The position numbers were made by a program, and so were the translations under genes. A stretch of 64,000 nucleotides of DNA, from positions 124,001 to 188,000 of the forward strand of contig JAGBEJ010000008.1 in the NCBI GenBank assembly GCA_017937025.1, in the 5' to 3' direction. The notes beneath the pieces are model-generated. The model did no database searches and was not told the DNA's origin. It saw nothing but the letters and a program-made list of their open reading frames with translations. Of the stretch, positions 26,917-35,538 are shown one piece after another. Positions within the stretch are counted from its first letter, which is position 1; every line of letters begins with the position of its first letter. The stretch comes from Paludibacteraceae bacterium. GTDB taxonomy: Bacteria > Bacteroidota > Bacteroidia > Bacteroidales > Paludibacteraceae.

Positions 26917-27654
26917 TTATTTTTTCGTGGCAAGATAGAGCGAACATACTCCGAAAGTGAATCTTCTGCGCTTAACATCTGTCATGCCCACTTTCTCAAG
27001 AAGCTCGAACATAGGCTTGCCGTGCGGAAATACGCTGATTGACGCCGGCAGGTAGCTGTATGCGCTGTCGTTCTTTGACATCATTCTGCCTATGAATGGT
27101 ATGACAACCTTGGCGTATAGCCAGTAGAATGGCTTGAATATCTTATAAGGCTCAGACATCTCGAGTATCACAAGACGTCCGCCTGGACGCAGGACACGCG
27201 ACATCTCCTTCAGTCCGACTTCAAGATTCTGGAAATTGCGCACACCGAACGCTATAGTCACCGCGTCAAACGAGGCGTCGGCAAACTCAAGAGCCAGGCT
27301 GTCGCCGTAGCGGAACAAGATTTTGTCTTGCAGCCCGAGCTTTGCCACCTTCTCCTTGCCCACTTCCATCATCTTCTCGCTTATGTCCACGCCCATCACC
27401 GAGTCCGGTGCAAGTCTGTTGCAGCTCTCAATAGCGAAATCACCTGTTCCTGTGGCTATGTCCAATATCTTTTTAGGGGCGAAGTCCTTCAACGAGTCTA
27501 TGGCCTTGCGGCGCCACTCTATGTCGCGTGAGAGTGTCATCATTCTGTTCATCTTGTCATAAGCGCCGGAAATTGAGTCAAACATGTTCTCCACCTGCTG
27601 GCGCTTTTTCTCCCCCTGATTGCCGTAAGGAAGCACTTCTTCACACTTGTACAT
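26917..27654 (-). CDS. ubiE: Demethylmenaquinone methyltransferase (UbiE/MenG)
   Basis: A 245-residue class I SAM methyltransferase. Family signatures: FDSISGAYDKMNRMMTLSRD at the N-terminus, the SAM motif ILDIATGTGDFAIE, FDAVTIAFGVRNF, LRPGGRLVILEMSEP, and the C-terminal YLPASISVFP. It methylates demethylmenaquinone in the last step of menaquinone synthesis, the quinone of Bacteroidales. First gene of the four-gene minus-strand run. Confidence 0.95.
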   Translation of the reverse strand: MYKCEEVLPYGNQGEKKRQQVENMFDSISGAYDKMNRMMTLSRDIEWRRKAIDSLKDFAPKKILDIATGTGDFAIESCNRLAPDSVMGVDISEKMMEVGKEKVAKLGLQDKILFRYGDSLALEFADASFDAVTIAFGVRNFQNLEVGLKEMSRVLRPGGRLVILEMSEPYKIFKPFYWLYAKVVIPFIGRMMSKNDSAYSYLPASISVFPHGKPMFELLEKVGMTDVKRRRFTFGVCSLYLATKK

Positions 27655-27754
27655 AATGCGATTTTATTACACGGTAAAACAAAGACATCATAACATACCG
27701 ATGTCCACAATAAGTTGCAAAATTCGCAAACATTGATGTAAAAAACCAATATAA

Positions 27755-27800
27755 ACGCCGTTCTTAATGCAAGATTTAGATTTTCTTGTAAAAACGGCGT
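27755..27800. terminator. Long interrupted hairpin between ubiE and the pectinesterase-like gene
   Basis: ACGCCGTT / AACGGCGT outer arms enclose CAAGA / TCTTG inner arms. It lies 30 bases after the stop codon of the pectinesterase-like gene and precedes ubiE. On the minus strand it is followed by T-rich sequence, so it probably ends that transcript. Confidence 0.5.
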
Positions 27801-27830
27801 ATGGAACAAGGGCGTGAAGCGCAGGATTTG

Positions 27831-30803
27831 CTACTTCACGATGAACTTCTCGACATAGACGATACCGTCGTTGCTCAAAGCTCTCGCAACATAAGTTCCT
27901 GGTGCAAGCACGCTAATGCCTACAGAGTCGGAACCTGCGACAGCGGCGCTCACCACTCTCTCGGCATTAAGGCTATAGACCTCCACCTTGCTTATATCAT
28001 CTCTCTTGAACTTCAGATTGCCGCTTACGACATTGAACGCCAGCAGAGAGCCTTCGACTACCGCCTCGTTAACGCCGATGTTCGGCTGCGTCATTGGGAA
28101 AACCGGGCCGTCCACCTCGTCAGAAACATGATAATTCAACGATGTTGGCGACATTGCTCCGTATTCGTTGTAAGCAGCCACCTCGTAAATGTCGTTGCCG
28201 CTGTACAAATAGTCCATAAGTTCATTGCTGGTCAGGTTGGCAAGGTAGTTTCCGTTCTTATATATAATGTATCCGACATCGTGGCTGTTCCGAGGCCATG
28301 TCATATAACAGTATCCGTCCTCAACATTCACATCAAAAGTCACAATCACACTGTCTGGACTCTGGCTGTACATGTATGGATTCCAGACTCCGCCCTTTGC
28401 GCCAAGATTCATAGCCCTGTCGGCGTTCACGTTCTCAGCCTGGCTTGCTGCCAATATCTTGACATATTCAGGACGCTGACTGCCAGCCAATGCCTCCTCC
28501 TGACTCATAAATTTCGTGCCGCACTCGTTGAAGTCAACTTTTTCTGCCACGCCATTGCCCATGTCTTTGCTCCATGCCAATGCGTTGAGGATTCCGCTCT
28601 CGAAGAAGCAGTCCTTCATCGAAATCTTAACATCGTCCTTCTTTGGATGTCCAACAAGGTATGTGTTCTCAGCGGCAGGATAGAATCCTGTCGTGTCTGC
28701 CAACATGACATTTGAGTTCAGAAGCACGATGCCGAAGTCGTACTCGCTTGGGAATGCTGCCGTCAAACAGCTGCCTCCCTCTATCACATTGAACAAGCAC
28801 GAATCCACAACAACCGTTCCGCCGGAAGTTATAATGTCAGAACCGCCAAGGAAGCGGCAGTTTTTCATATACACTCTGCCAGTGCTCTTCTTTGAGTAGT
28901 AAACATTCTCCACGCCTTCCAGCGCCACGTTGTTCAGCACGATGCTGTCGCCTGCAGTGCGGCTCAGAGCCACATTCTGCTTCTTGCTGTCGGTGCCGTT
29001 TATCCAGTCGTAGCTATTGCGTACTGTGAATCCCTCGCCATAGAAATTGTCCGCAGCGAGAAGCATTGTGTACGAAGCCACTGTCGAACCCAAGTCGTTT
29101 GTAGTCAGCCCTGTTTGGTTGTTTGGATTATGTGTCGATGTGGAAGCGCACTCATCGTAAACGATTATTACGCTGTCTCTGTGCTGGCCAATAATGCTAA
29201 CGTTCCTCTTGTCCACAACCAGTTTCTCATTGTAAACGCCAGGACGAACATAAATTATTGAGCGTTGACTATCGTCTATGATAGCGTCTATCGCTTCCTG
29301 AATTGTAGAATAGCTGTCGTCACGTCCGTTTCCGTCGTCCTTGCCCACGATGAATGTGAGCTCCTCCATTTCTATATCCTTGGTTGTGAACGATATGTTT
29401 ATCGGATGCTCGTAGGCGTTGCCGCAAGTGTCAGCAATGCAGCCTGACGCCAAAGAAATTGTCTGTTCCGACGAATAGTCAAGATTGCTGTAGTTCAAGC
29501 CGACAACGTTGCCGTTGGTTGTCAGTACGGCTGGCTTTCCGTTCACATTCGCGCCTTGGCTGACTATCTTCACATCCTCGTTGAATGTTATCTGGAGACT
29601 GCCGGAAATGTTCTTCTCCGTGTCGCCGTTAGCTATGCTCTGTCCCACTATCTGCGGAGCGGCATGGTCTCTTTCGCATGTCACATACGAGAGCTGCGCT
29701 CCAGCCCATGAGTTGCCGCTTATGTCTTCTACGAATCCGGCAGGGATGGTGAATGTGCATGGCTTGTCATAATCCAATCCGGAGTAGCTCAGCACAAGCA
29801 CACTGTCCTCCGCCATAGGGAACACGCTGCCCATGCTCTTGCCGTCGCATAACACATCAATGTTCTTATTGCCTATCTGAGCGTCAACGCTCAACGCTAT
29901 CTTCTCATTGAACTTGAGCCTTATCATACGATGCTCCTCGCCAAGATCCTGCACATGAATTGTCGTGCCTTGCGCTGGAGTCACGCTTTCCATTGCCGGT
30001 CCTTGAATATCGTTATTGAACTGCAGGTTGATTGAAGTACCGCAAGCGTTGCCGTCGAGGTCGCGAATCATGTCCGATGGTATAACCAATGCGGAAGTCT
30101 CATCAAATCCAGAGTAGCTCACTTTCAGCATATTGCCATAAACTGTGCTTTCTATAATGGAAGCGTTGCCGAAAGTGATTCCGCTGCTTGCTGCTGTATT
30201 CAGTGAGATGTACTCATCGAACGACAGGTTTATCTCGCCAGCCGAAGGGATTCTCTCCTGCGTCTTTGGATCTGACGAAACAAAGATTGGCGCGCCGTCT
30301 ACGTTCTCGTTCTCATAAAGAGCCAATTCATACAGGTAAGTGTCCACAGAAAACTCGAACTTCACCTTATTGACTTTAGATTTGGTCACGATATTCTTTG
30401 GCGCGTAATGCAACGAGTCCTGAGGCTTAACAACAAAGACGTCAGTCTCTACCCAGTCGTTGCCATTAGAGTAATAAACGTTTATTGTGCAAGGCTGGCT
30501 GGTGCTGCCGTTCTTAAGGAAGCACACAAGAGAGCCGATGCTTTGTCCAGTTGAATGTGTAGCGACTATTTTAGTAAGATCCATTTCTATGGTTCTCACC
30601 TTGGTGGACATAATCTCACTACTCTTGGACAATCCGCTTCTTTTCACGAGAACAGATGTCACACCATAAGAATCTGTGTAAATAGTGTTTGCGACCACAT
30701 CGTCGCTGTTCACACCGTTCCACGAGAATATATACAAAGGCGTAGCCGCATTAAGGAGAGAACATGCGACTGCTGCAAATATGAATAAAAATAGTCTCTT
30801 CAT
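27831..30803 (-). CDS. Ig-like/pectinesterase-fold protein with T9SS signal, catalytic residues replaced
   Basis: The start at 30803 gives 990 residues and a good signal peptide (MKRLFLFIFAAVACSLLNA). Order: N-terminal sandwich, three Big_5/SbsA-like Ig domains (about 175-475), a pectinesterase-type right-handed beta helix (about 480-790), an FN3-like domain and a T9SS type A sorting signal (EVYSLNAERVV to KFIVK). It aligns with the neighbour at 30990 throughout. However, the first catalytic Gln-Asp (QDT) is Glu632-Asn633 and the GRPW motif is GHPK (718-721); only the second Asp (GSD, Asp656) remains. It is probably secreted to the surface as a pectin-binding or regulatory pseudoenzyme. Confidence 0.8.
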   Translation of the reverse strand: MKRLFLFIFAAVACSLLNAATPLYIFSWNGVNSDDVVANTIYTDSYGVTSVLVKRSGLSKSSEIMSTKVRTIEMDLTKIVATHSTGQSIGSLVCFLKNGSTSQPCTINVYYSNGNDWVETDVFVVKPQDSLHYAPKNIVTKSKVNKVKFEFSVDTYLYELALYENENVDGAPIFVSSDPKTQERIPSAGEINLSFDEYISLNTAASSGITFGNASIIESTVYGNMLKVSYSGFDETSALVIPSDMIRDLDGNACGTSINLQFNNDIQGPAMESVTPAQGTTIHVQDLGEEHRMIRLKFNEKIALSVDAQIGNKNIDVLCDGKSMGSVFPMAEDSVLVLSYSGLDYDKPCTFTIPAGFVEDISGNSWAGAQLSYVTCERDHAAPQIVGQSIANGDTEKNISGSLQITFNEDVKIVSQGANVNGKPAVLTTNGNVVGLNYSNLDYSSEQTISLASGCIADTCGNAYEHPINISFTTKDIEMEELTFIVGKDDGNGRDDSYSTIQEAIDAIIDDSQRSIIYVRPGVYNEKLVVDKRNVSIIGQHRDSVIIVYDECASTSTHNPNNQTGLTTNDLGSTVASYTMLLAADNFYGEGFTVRNSYDWINGTDSKKQNVALSRTAGDSIVLNNVALEGVENVYYSKKSTGRVYMKNCRFLGGSDIITSGGTVVVDSCLFNVIEGGSCLTAAFPSEYDFGIVLLNSNVMLADTTGFYPAAENTYLVGHPKKDDVKISMKDCFFESGILNALAWSKDMGNGVAEKVDFNECGTKFMSQEEALAGSQRPEYVKILAASQAENVNADRAMNLGAKGGVWNPYMYSQSPDSVIVTFDVNVEDGYCYMTWPRNSHDVGYIIYKNGNYLANLTSNELMDYLYSGNDIYEVAAYNEYGAMSPTSLNYHVSDEVDGPVFPMTQPNIGVNEAVVEGSLLAFNVVSGNLKFKRDDISKVEVYSLNAERVVSAAVAGSDSVGISVLAPGTYVARALSNDGIVYVEKFIVK

Positions 30804-30935
30804 ACCAAAAGGAAATATGCTTTGTAATAATTTTTTAAAGATAGGACAAAGCAAAACACTTTCAAAACTTATTGAGGAGTTTCTTTGATTTTTAACTTTT
30901 TAAGAATTCAGCCGCCCATAACTTACTAAATACAA

Positions 30936-30965
30936 AAAGCCTCCCGCAACAATGCGAGAGGCTTT
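30936..30965 (-). terminator. Intrinsic terminator of the pectinesterase gene
   Basis: AAAGCCTC(CC)GC / GC(GA)GAGGCTTT lies 25 bases after the stop codon; on the minus strand it is followed by TTTTTG. It separates the two pectinesterase-family genes into independent units. Confidence 0.75.
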
Positions 30966-30989
30966 ATTATCTAACTTAAAATCAGAATC

Positions 30990-33890
30990 TTACTTCTTCA
31001 CGAACTTCTGAGCATATACCTTGTTGTCGGCATCTGTTACAAATGCTATGTATGAGCCGGCAGGAAGGATTGACACATTAGCCGATGTGCCGTTGACTGC
31101 GAAGCTGTATGAGCCGCCTGTCAATGGCAGCACAGAAAGGCTTGCGACTTCCTTAGTGAATACGAGGTCGCTCTCAACGATTGTGTTCACCAGGATTGAC
31201 GAAGTCTCTGCCTCGTTCTCCTCTACTCCAACAGTCGAGTCGCTCGACTTAGCAGAAAGCGCGCCATACTCGTTGTATGCGGCAACCTGATAAACATCGC
31301 CGTCTGTGTATGCAGCATCGGTATATGAAGCTGTCTCTGAGTAATCATAGAAGACGTTGTTCTTGTACACTACGTATCCTACTGCGAAGTATGAAGGAGT
31401 CCAAGAAAGTGTTCCTACGTTGTTCACTACGTTAGACACAACCTCTGGCTCCTGGCAGTATGGAGTTGGGTTCCATGCGTTGCCTGCGCCGTAGTTGAAT
31501 GCGTTCTCCTTGTTGCAGCGAGCCGCCTCGGCAGCTGTCAGCACTGAGCTCCATGACACACGCTTAGAAAGATCAGCAGCATCGTCGCCGTCAGCGAATA
31601 CAGAGCCGAACTCTGAATAATTCGCATCATTGATTGCGCCCGACCAGTCTGCCCATCCTGCAGGCTGAATCATGTTCTTCTCGAATGTAGTGTTGATGTA
31701 TGTTGTCGTAGCTCCAAGCTTCCAAGGACGACCGAGATAGAATTTTTTCTTTTCGCCGAAGCCTGTTGTGTCGGCGTAAGAAGCCTCAACGCCACTTATC
31801 ACGATACCGAACTCCTGGTCAGCCGCTGGGTCAGAAGCCGCAGTCATATACTGTCCGCCTGGCACGTTCTTCATAACACCACCATCAATGAAAGCAGTTC
31901 CGCTACCGAACACATAGTCGGTTCCGCCCTGTATGTAGCAGTCCTTCAGATATACACGCTTCTTAGCTGACTTTGGATAATAAGTATCCTGGAAAGATAC
32001 CATCTTGATGTTCTTCAGCACAGCCTTGTCGGAGTTGATGTGCTCAAGAGCCACAGCCTGTCTATCTGAATGAGCATTAGCTTGATAATCATAATCGTTG
32101 CGGACTGTGAAGTTCTCGCCGTAGAATCCGTCGGCTGCGATAAGCATTGAGTATGAAGCGTCAGTTCCAGTAGAAGTAATGCCTGTAGGATATGTGCCGT
32201 TCTGCAGTGTTGAATTTGAATTGCACTCGTTCCAAGTGATGATGACCTTGTCTCTGTCCTCGCCAATAAGGCTGACGTTCTTCTTTGCAACAACGAGTTT
32301 CTCGCTGTAAACACCAGACTTAACATAGATGATGCTGCGCTTGCTGTCGTCAGAGATTGCATCCAGAGCGTCCTGAATCTTTGTGTAGTCGCCAGAACCG
32401 TCGGCTGCCACAACTGCAGCTACGCCGTTAGCCACCTTGTCAGCAGTAGTGAATGTGAAAGTAGTTCCTGCGTATGCGTTGCCACAAGTGTCTGTGATTG
32501 CGCCTTCTGGCACTACAACAGTCACATCAGAAGAATACTGTGCGTTTGTGTAGGTCAATCCTACCACGTTCTTGTTGTTGGAAAGCACCACTGGCTGACC
32601 ACCGATTGTGGCTGTCTGCGCTGCTATGACAACATTCTCGTCAAATGTAAATGTGAACGCTCCACCGATTGGCTGATTTGCCGCACCGCCAGCTACTGAC
32701 TGAGCTGTCAGCACTGGAGCTGTGTTGTCGCGCGAGCCTGTGACGAATGTGTATGTCTTGTCTATAGCTGACCACGCATTGTCCGATAAGTCCTTAACGA
32801 ATCCAGCTGGGATTGTGAGGGTGTTAGTCGCGTCGTATGCCAAGCCCTTGTAAGAGATAGTCAGAACATTGCCGCTTACTGATGCGCTAACTTGCGCATT
32901 CACAACACCGTTGCCAAATGTCACTTCCTTAGAGCCATCGATAGCAATGTCCTCGTTGAATGTGAATTTTATCTTACGCGCATCCTCGCCAAGATCCTGA
33001 ATGTGGATTGTCGAGTTCTCCGCTGGTGAGAATGAAGACAATACTGGAGCTGTGGCATCCTTCTCAAATGCGAATGTCGCAGATGCTGTGTTTGCATTGC
33101 CTGTCAAGTCGGCTATTGCGCCAGTTCCTATCGTCAAGTCACCTGATGCAGCAAACCCTGTGTAAGAGATATAAACCTTGTTTCCGCCAGCCTTTACATC
33201 AGTGATAGTCGCGCCTGTGGCTGGTGCAAAAGCGAATGCAGAAGCATCTGCCACTGTCACAACTTCATTACAACTAAGAACGATTGTTCCATTGGCACTT
33301 AAAGATGCATGCTCGGCAGGAGAAGATGACAGAACCTCAGGAGCTGCGTCCGTAGCGTTTCCATCCGTAAAAGAGAAACCATAGAGATAAGTTCCTTGCT
33401 GTGCTGTCAAGCGGACATAAAGCTTTGATAAAGAAGATATCGATGTGACACCGTTCAAATTAGTCGAAGCTAAATGAAGTGCTGCATTTTTCGCAACAGT
33501 AACCGTGTCAAATGTCACCCAGTTCGCACTGTCTGTCGAATACGCCAATGTGCTCAAAGATGGGTTTCCCGAGCTTCCGTTCTGAATAGCAATCTTCATT
33601 CCTCCCAACGAGGTAATGCCTGTGTTCGACAATTTGAACACAAACGTCTTGGCACGTGGTGCGAAAACATAGGCTGTTCCGTCTATCGTTTTGCCACGCT
33701 TTTCCGACTTGTCATTAGTTGGAATAATACAAACTCCATCTGCCGAAATCCAGTTCTCTTGATTCTTTGTCGGCGCATTTGAGCCGTTTTCAGCAAACAC
33801 ATAGTTGTAATCGGCTGCCGACGCCACTCCGCCAATCATGGCAGCCAAGGCGACAAGCAATCCTTTTTTCTTAAGTAAATGATGCTTCAT
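30990..33890 (-). CDS. Secreted pectinesterase with Ig-like domains and T9SS signal
   Basis: A 966-residue protein: signal peptide (1-25), N-terminal sandwich domain (about 26-178), three Big_5/SbsA-like Ig domains (about 182-480), pectinesterase beta helix (about 490-800), FN3-like domain (about 820-885) and T9SS type A sorting signal ending YAQKFVKK. All catalytic elements are intact: QDTYY (Gln634, Asp635), GGTDYVFG (Asp658) and GRPW (Arg721, Trp723). It removes methyl esters from pectin outside the cell so that pectate lyases can act. It fits with kdgK, the pectate lyase and SusD in this window. Confidence 0.92.
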   Translation of the reverse strand: MKHHLLKKKGLLVALAAMIGGVASAADYNYVFAENGSNAPTKNQENWISADGVCIIPTNDKSEKRGKTIDGTAYVFAPRAKTFVFKLSNTGITSLGGMKIAIQNGSSGNPSLSTLAYSTDSANWVTFDTVTVAKNAALHLASTNLNGVTSISSLSKLYVRLTAQQGTYLYGFSFTDGNATDAAPEVLSSSPAEHASLSANGTIVLSCNEVVTVADASAFAFAPATGATITDVKAGGNKVYISYTGFAASGDLTIGTGAIADLTGNANTASATFAFEKDATAPVLSSFSPAENSTIHIQDLGEDARKIKFTFNEDIAIDGSKEVTFGNGVVNAQVSASVSGNVLTISYKGLAYDATNTLTIPAGFVKDLSDNAWSAIDKTYTFVTGSRDNTAPVLTAQSVAGGAANQPIGGAFTFTFDENVVIAAQTATIGGQPVVLSNNKNVVGLTYTNAQYSSDVTVVVPEGAITDTCGNAYAGTTFTFTTADKVANGVAAVVAADGSGDYTKIQDALDAISDDSKRSIIYVKSGVYSEKLVVAKKNVSLIGEDRDKVIITWNECNSNSTLQNGTYPTGITSTGTDASYSMLIAADGFYGENFTVRNDYDYQANAHSDRQAVALEHINSDKAVLKNIKMVSFQDTYYPKSAKKRVYLKDCYIQGGTDYVFGSGTAFIDGGVMKNVPGGQYMTAASDPAADQEFGIVISGVEASYADTTGFGEKKKFYLGRPWKLGATTTYINTTFEKNMIQPAGWADWSGAINDANYSEFGSVFADGDDAADLSKRVSWSSVLTAAEAARCNKENAFNYGAGNAWNPTPYCQEPEVVSNVVNNVGTLSWTPSYFAVGYVVYKNNVFYDYSETASYTDAAYTDGDVYQVAAYNEYGALSAKSSDSTVGVEENEAETSSILVNTIVESDLVFTKEVASLSVLPLTGGSYSFAVNGTSANVSILPAGSYIAFVTDADNKVYAQKFVKK

Positions 33891-33946
33891 AGTTAATTGA
33901 ATTAGTATTTATAATTAATGTTCAAGTATGCATGAATACATATTTA

Positions 33947-33954
33947 CAAATATA
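33947..33954 (-). promoter_or_regulatory. -7 element for the pectinesterase gene
   Basis: Minus-strand TATATTTG fits TAnnTTTG. Predicted start near 33940 leaves a leader of about 50 bases before the ATG at 33890. Confidence 0.45.
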
Positions 33955-34016
33955 GAAATTATTGCGGACCGATGTATTTTAAGAACGCCAAAAGTGATTA
34001 TATGACAAATTTTAGA

Positions 34017-34024
34017 TATTTTTG
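34017..34024 (+). promoter_or_regulatory. -7 element for the DUF5606 gene
   Basis: TATTTTTG fits TAnnTTTG, 36 bases before the ATG at 34061, divergent from the pectinesterase promoter. Confidence 0.45.
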
Positions 34025-34060
34025 TGGCTGTTAACCTTAACTTAAATCAGTAAAAAGAAA

Positions 34061-34603
34061 ATGATTAACGGAGTACTTTCAATTTCTGGAAAGCCAGGAC
34101 TTTTCAAGTTAGTTTCAAGAGGCAACAACATGCTGATCGTGGAGTCGCTCATCGACAAAAAGCGCCAGCCTGCTTACGGACACGAGAAGATTGTTTCTCT
34201 GGCTGACGTAGCAATATATACAGAAGACGGCGACAAGCCTCTCTCAGAAGTGTTCACACTCATCAAAGAGAAGGAGAACACAAAGAAGGTGGAAATAGAC
34301 CTCAAGGACAAGGAGGCGCTCAAGTCTTACTTCGCTTCTGTGCTTCCTGAATTCGACAAGGAGCGCGTTTACGCAAACGACATAAAGAAAGTCATCAGCT
34401 GGTACAACCTGCTGATAGAGAGCGGCGAGACCGACTTCAGCGTGCAAGAGGAAGGCGAGACTGCCGACAACGCACAGGCCGAGAAGCAGGCTGCCGACAA
34501 GAAAAGAGAGGCTAAGGCCGCAGCTGCACAGAAGCCTACAACCAAGAGAGCCGCAGCTCCTAAGAAAACTGCCACAGTGAGAAAGGCTGGAGGCAACGGC
34601 TAA
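34061..34603 (+). CDS. DUF5606 family protein with Ala/Lys-rich tail
   Basis: A 180-residue cytosolic protein. The N-terminal 140 residues match the Bacteroidetes DUF5606 family (MINGVLSISGKPGLFKLVS, GHEKIVSLADVAIYTEDG, PLSEVF), which has a conserved but unexplained core. The C-terminal 40 residues are low-complexity, rich in Ala and Lys (KKREAKAAAAQKPTTKRAAA), resembling nucleic-acid-binding tails. Not an enzyme by inspection. A spacer of 80 bases separates it from the radical SAM gene. Confidence 0.8.
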   Translation: MINGVLSISGKPGLFKLVSRGNNMLIVESLIDKKRQPAYGHEKIVSLADVAIYTEDGDKPLSEVFTLIKEKENTKKVEIDLKDKEALKSYFASVLPEFDKERVYANDIKKVISWYNLLIESGETDFSVQEEGETADNAQAEKQAADKKREAKAAAAQKPTTKRAAAPKKTATVRKAGGNG

Positions 34604-34683
34604 AAAAAAACGACAATAACGAAACATTGATAGAAAGCGCCAAACGGTCATTGTGCCGCTTGGCTCTTTTATTATCGCACAGC

Positions 34684-35538
34684 ATGAAACCGAGGCTCAA
34701 AAGAGTTTACATAGAGATAAGCAACACATGCAACCTGCACTGCCCTTTCTGCATAACAAAGGAAAGACCGGCGCAGGTGATGCCTGTGGAGCTGTTCGAG
34801 AAGGCGGCGAAGGAAGCGGCGACCGTAGCAAACCATGTGTACCTGCACGTTCTGGGCGAACCGCTCATGCACCCCCACCTCGAGGAAATTCTGAGAATCT
34901 GCGCCGACAACCGCCTGGAAGTGAACATAACGACCAACGCAACCAAGCTGCGGGAACGCATCGACGTGCTGAAAAGGAATCCGGCAAGGCTGCTGTCTAT
35001 CTCGGTGCACGACTGGCGAGAGAACTTCAGCGCGGCAGAGTGCGACGAGATAATGAGAAACACCATCGAGTGCGCCGACGAGATTTCGCCGCTCACTTAC
35101 GTCAGCTTCAGGTTGTGGAATATGGACGACTTCTATCAGGACGAGAGCCAGGAAGCCGAGTTCAACAGAAGGATGAGAAGCATACTATGCGAGCATTACG
35201 GCGTTGACATCAAGGAGATAAAGGAGCACGGAAGCAATCCACTGACCGACAGAGTGTTCCTGCAGAACGACAGACGATTCGCATGGCCCGACAAAAACGC
35301 GCCGATTGTGAAAAAGAAGACCTGCCTCGGGCTGAAACAGCAGATAGCCGTATTAGCCAACGGAACGATTGTCCCATGCTGCATCGACGCTAACGCCACA
35401 ATGCCGCTGGGCAACATCAGGGAGATGTCGCTCATCGAGGCTCTGGAATCGCCGAGAGCCCAAAGGATAATCGAAGGATTCAACAACCGCATCGCCGTGG
35501 AGGAAACCTGCCAGAGGTGCGGATTCAGAAGATATTAG
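34684..35538 (+). CDS. Radical SAM protein with SPASM-like C-terminus
   Basis: The start at 34684 gives 284 residues and places the radical-SAM CX3CX2C motif (CNLHCPFC) close to the N-terminus as expected; an upstream ATG at 34627 would add 19 residues. The motif binds a 4Fe-4S cluster. The C-terminal region (CLGLKQQIAVLANGTIVPCC to ETCQRCGF) supplies cysteines for a SPASM/Twitch-like second cluster. Such enzymes modify peptides or enzymes or act in cofactor synthesis; no precursor peptide gene is seen beside it, so the substrate is unknown. Its stop overlaps the convergent topB end by 4 bases. Confidence 0.85.
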   Translation: MKPRLKRVYIEISNTCNLHCPFCITKERPAQVMPVELFEKAAKEAATVANHVYLHVLGEPLMHPHLEEILRICADNRLEVNITTNATKLRERIDVLKRNPARLLSISVHDWRENFSAAECDEIMRNTIECADEISPLTYVSFRLWNMDDFYQDESQEAEFNRRMRSILCEHYGVDIKEIKEHGSNPLTDRVFLQNDRRFAWPDKNAPIVKKKTCLGLKQQIAVLANGTIVPCCIDANATMPLGNIREMSLIEALESPRAQRIIEGFNNRIAVEETCQRCGFRRY

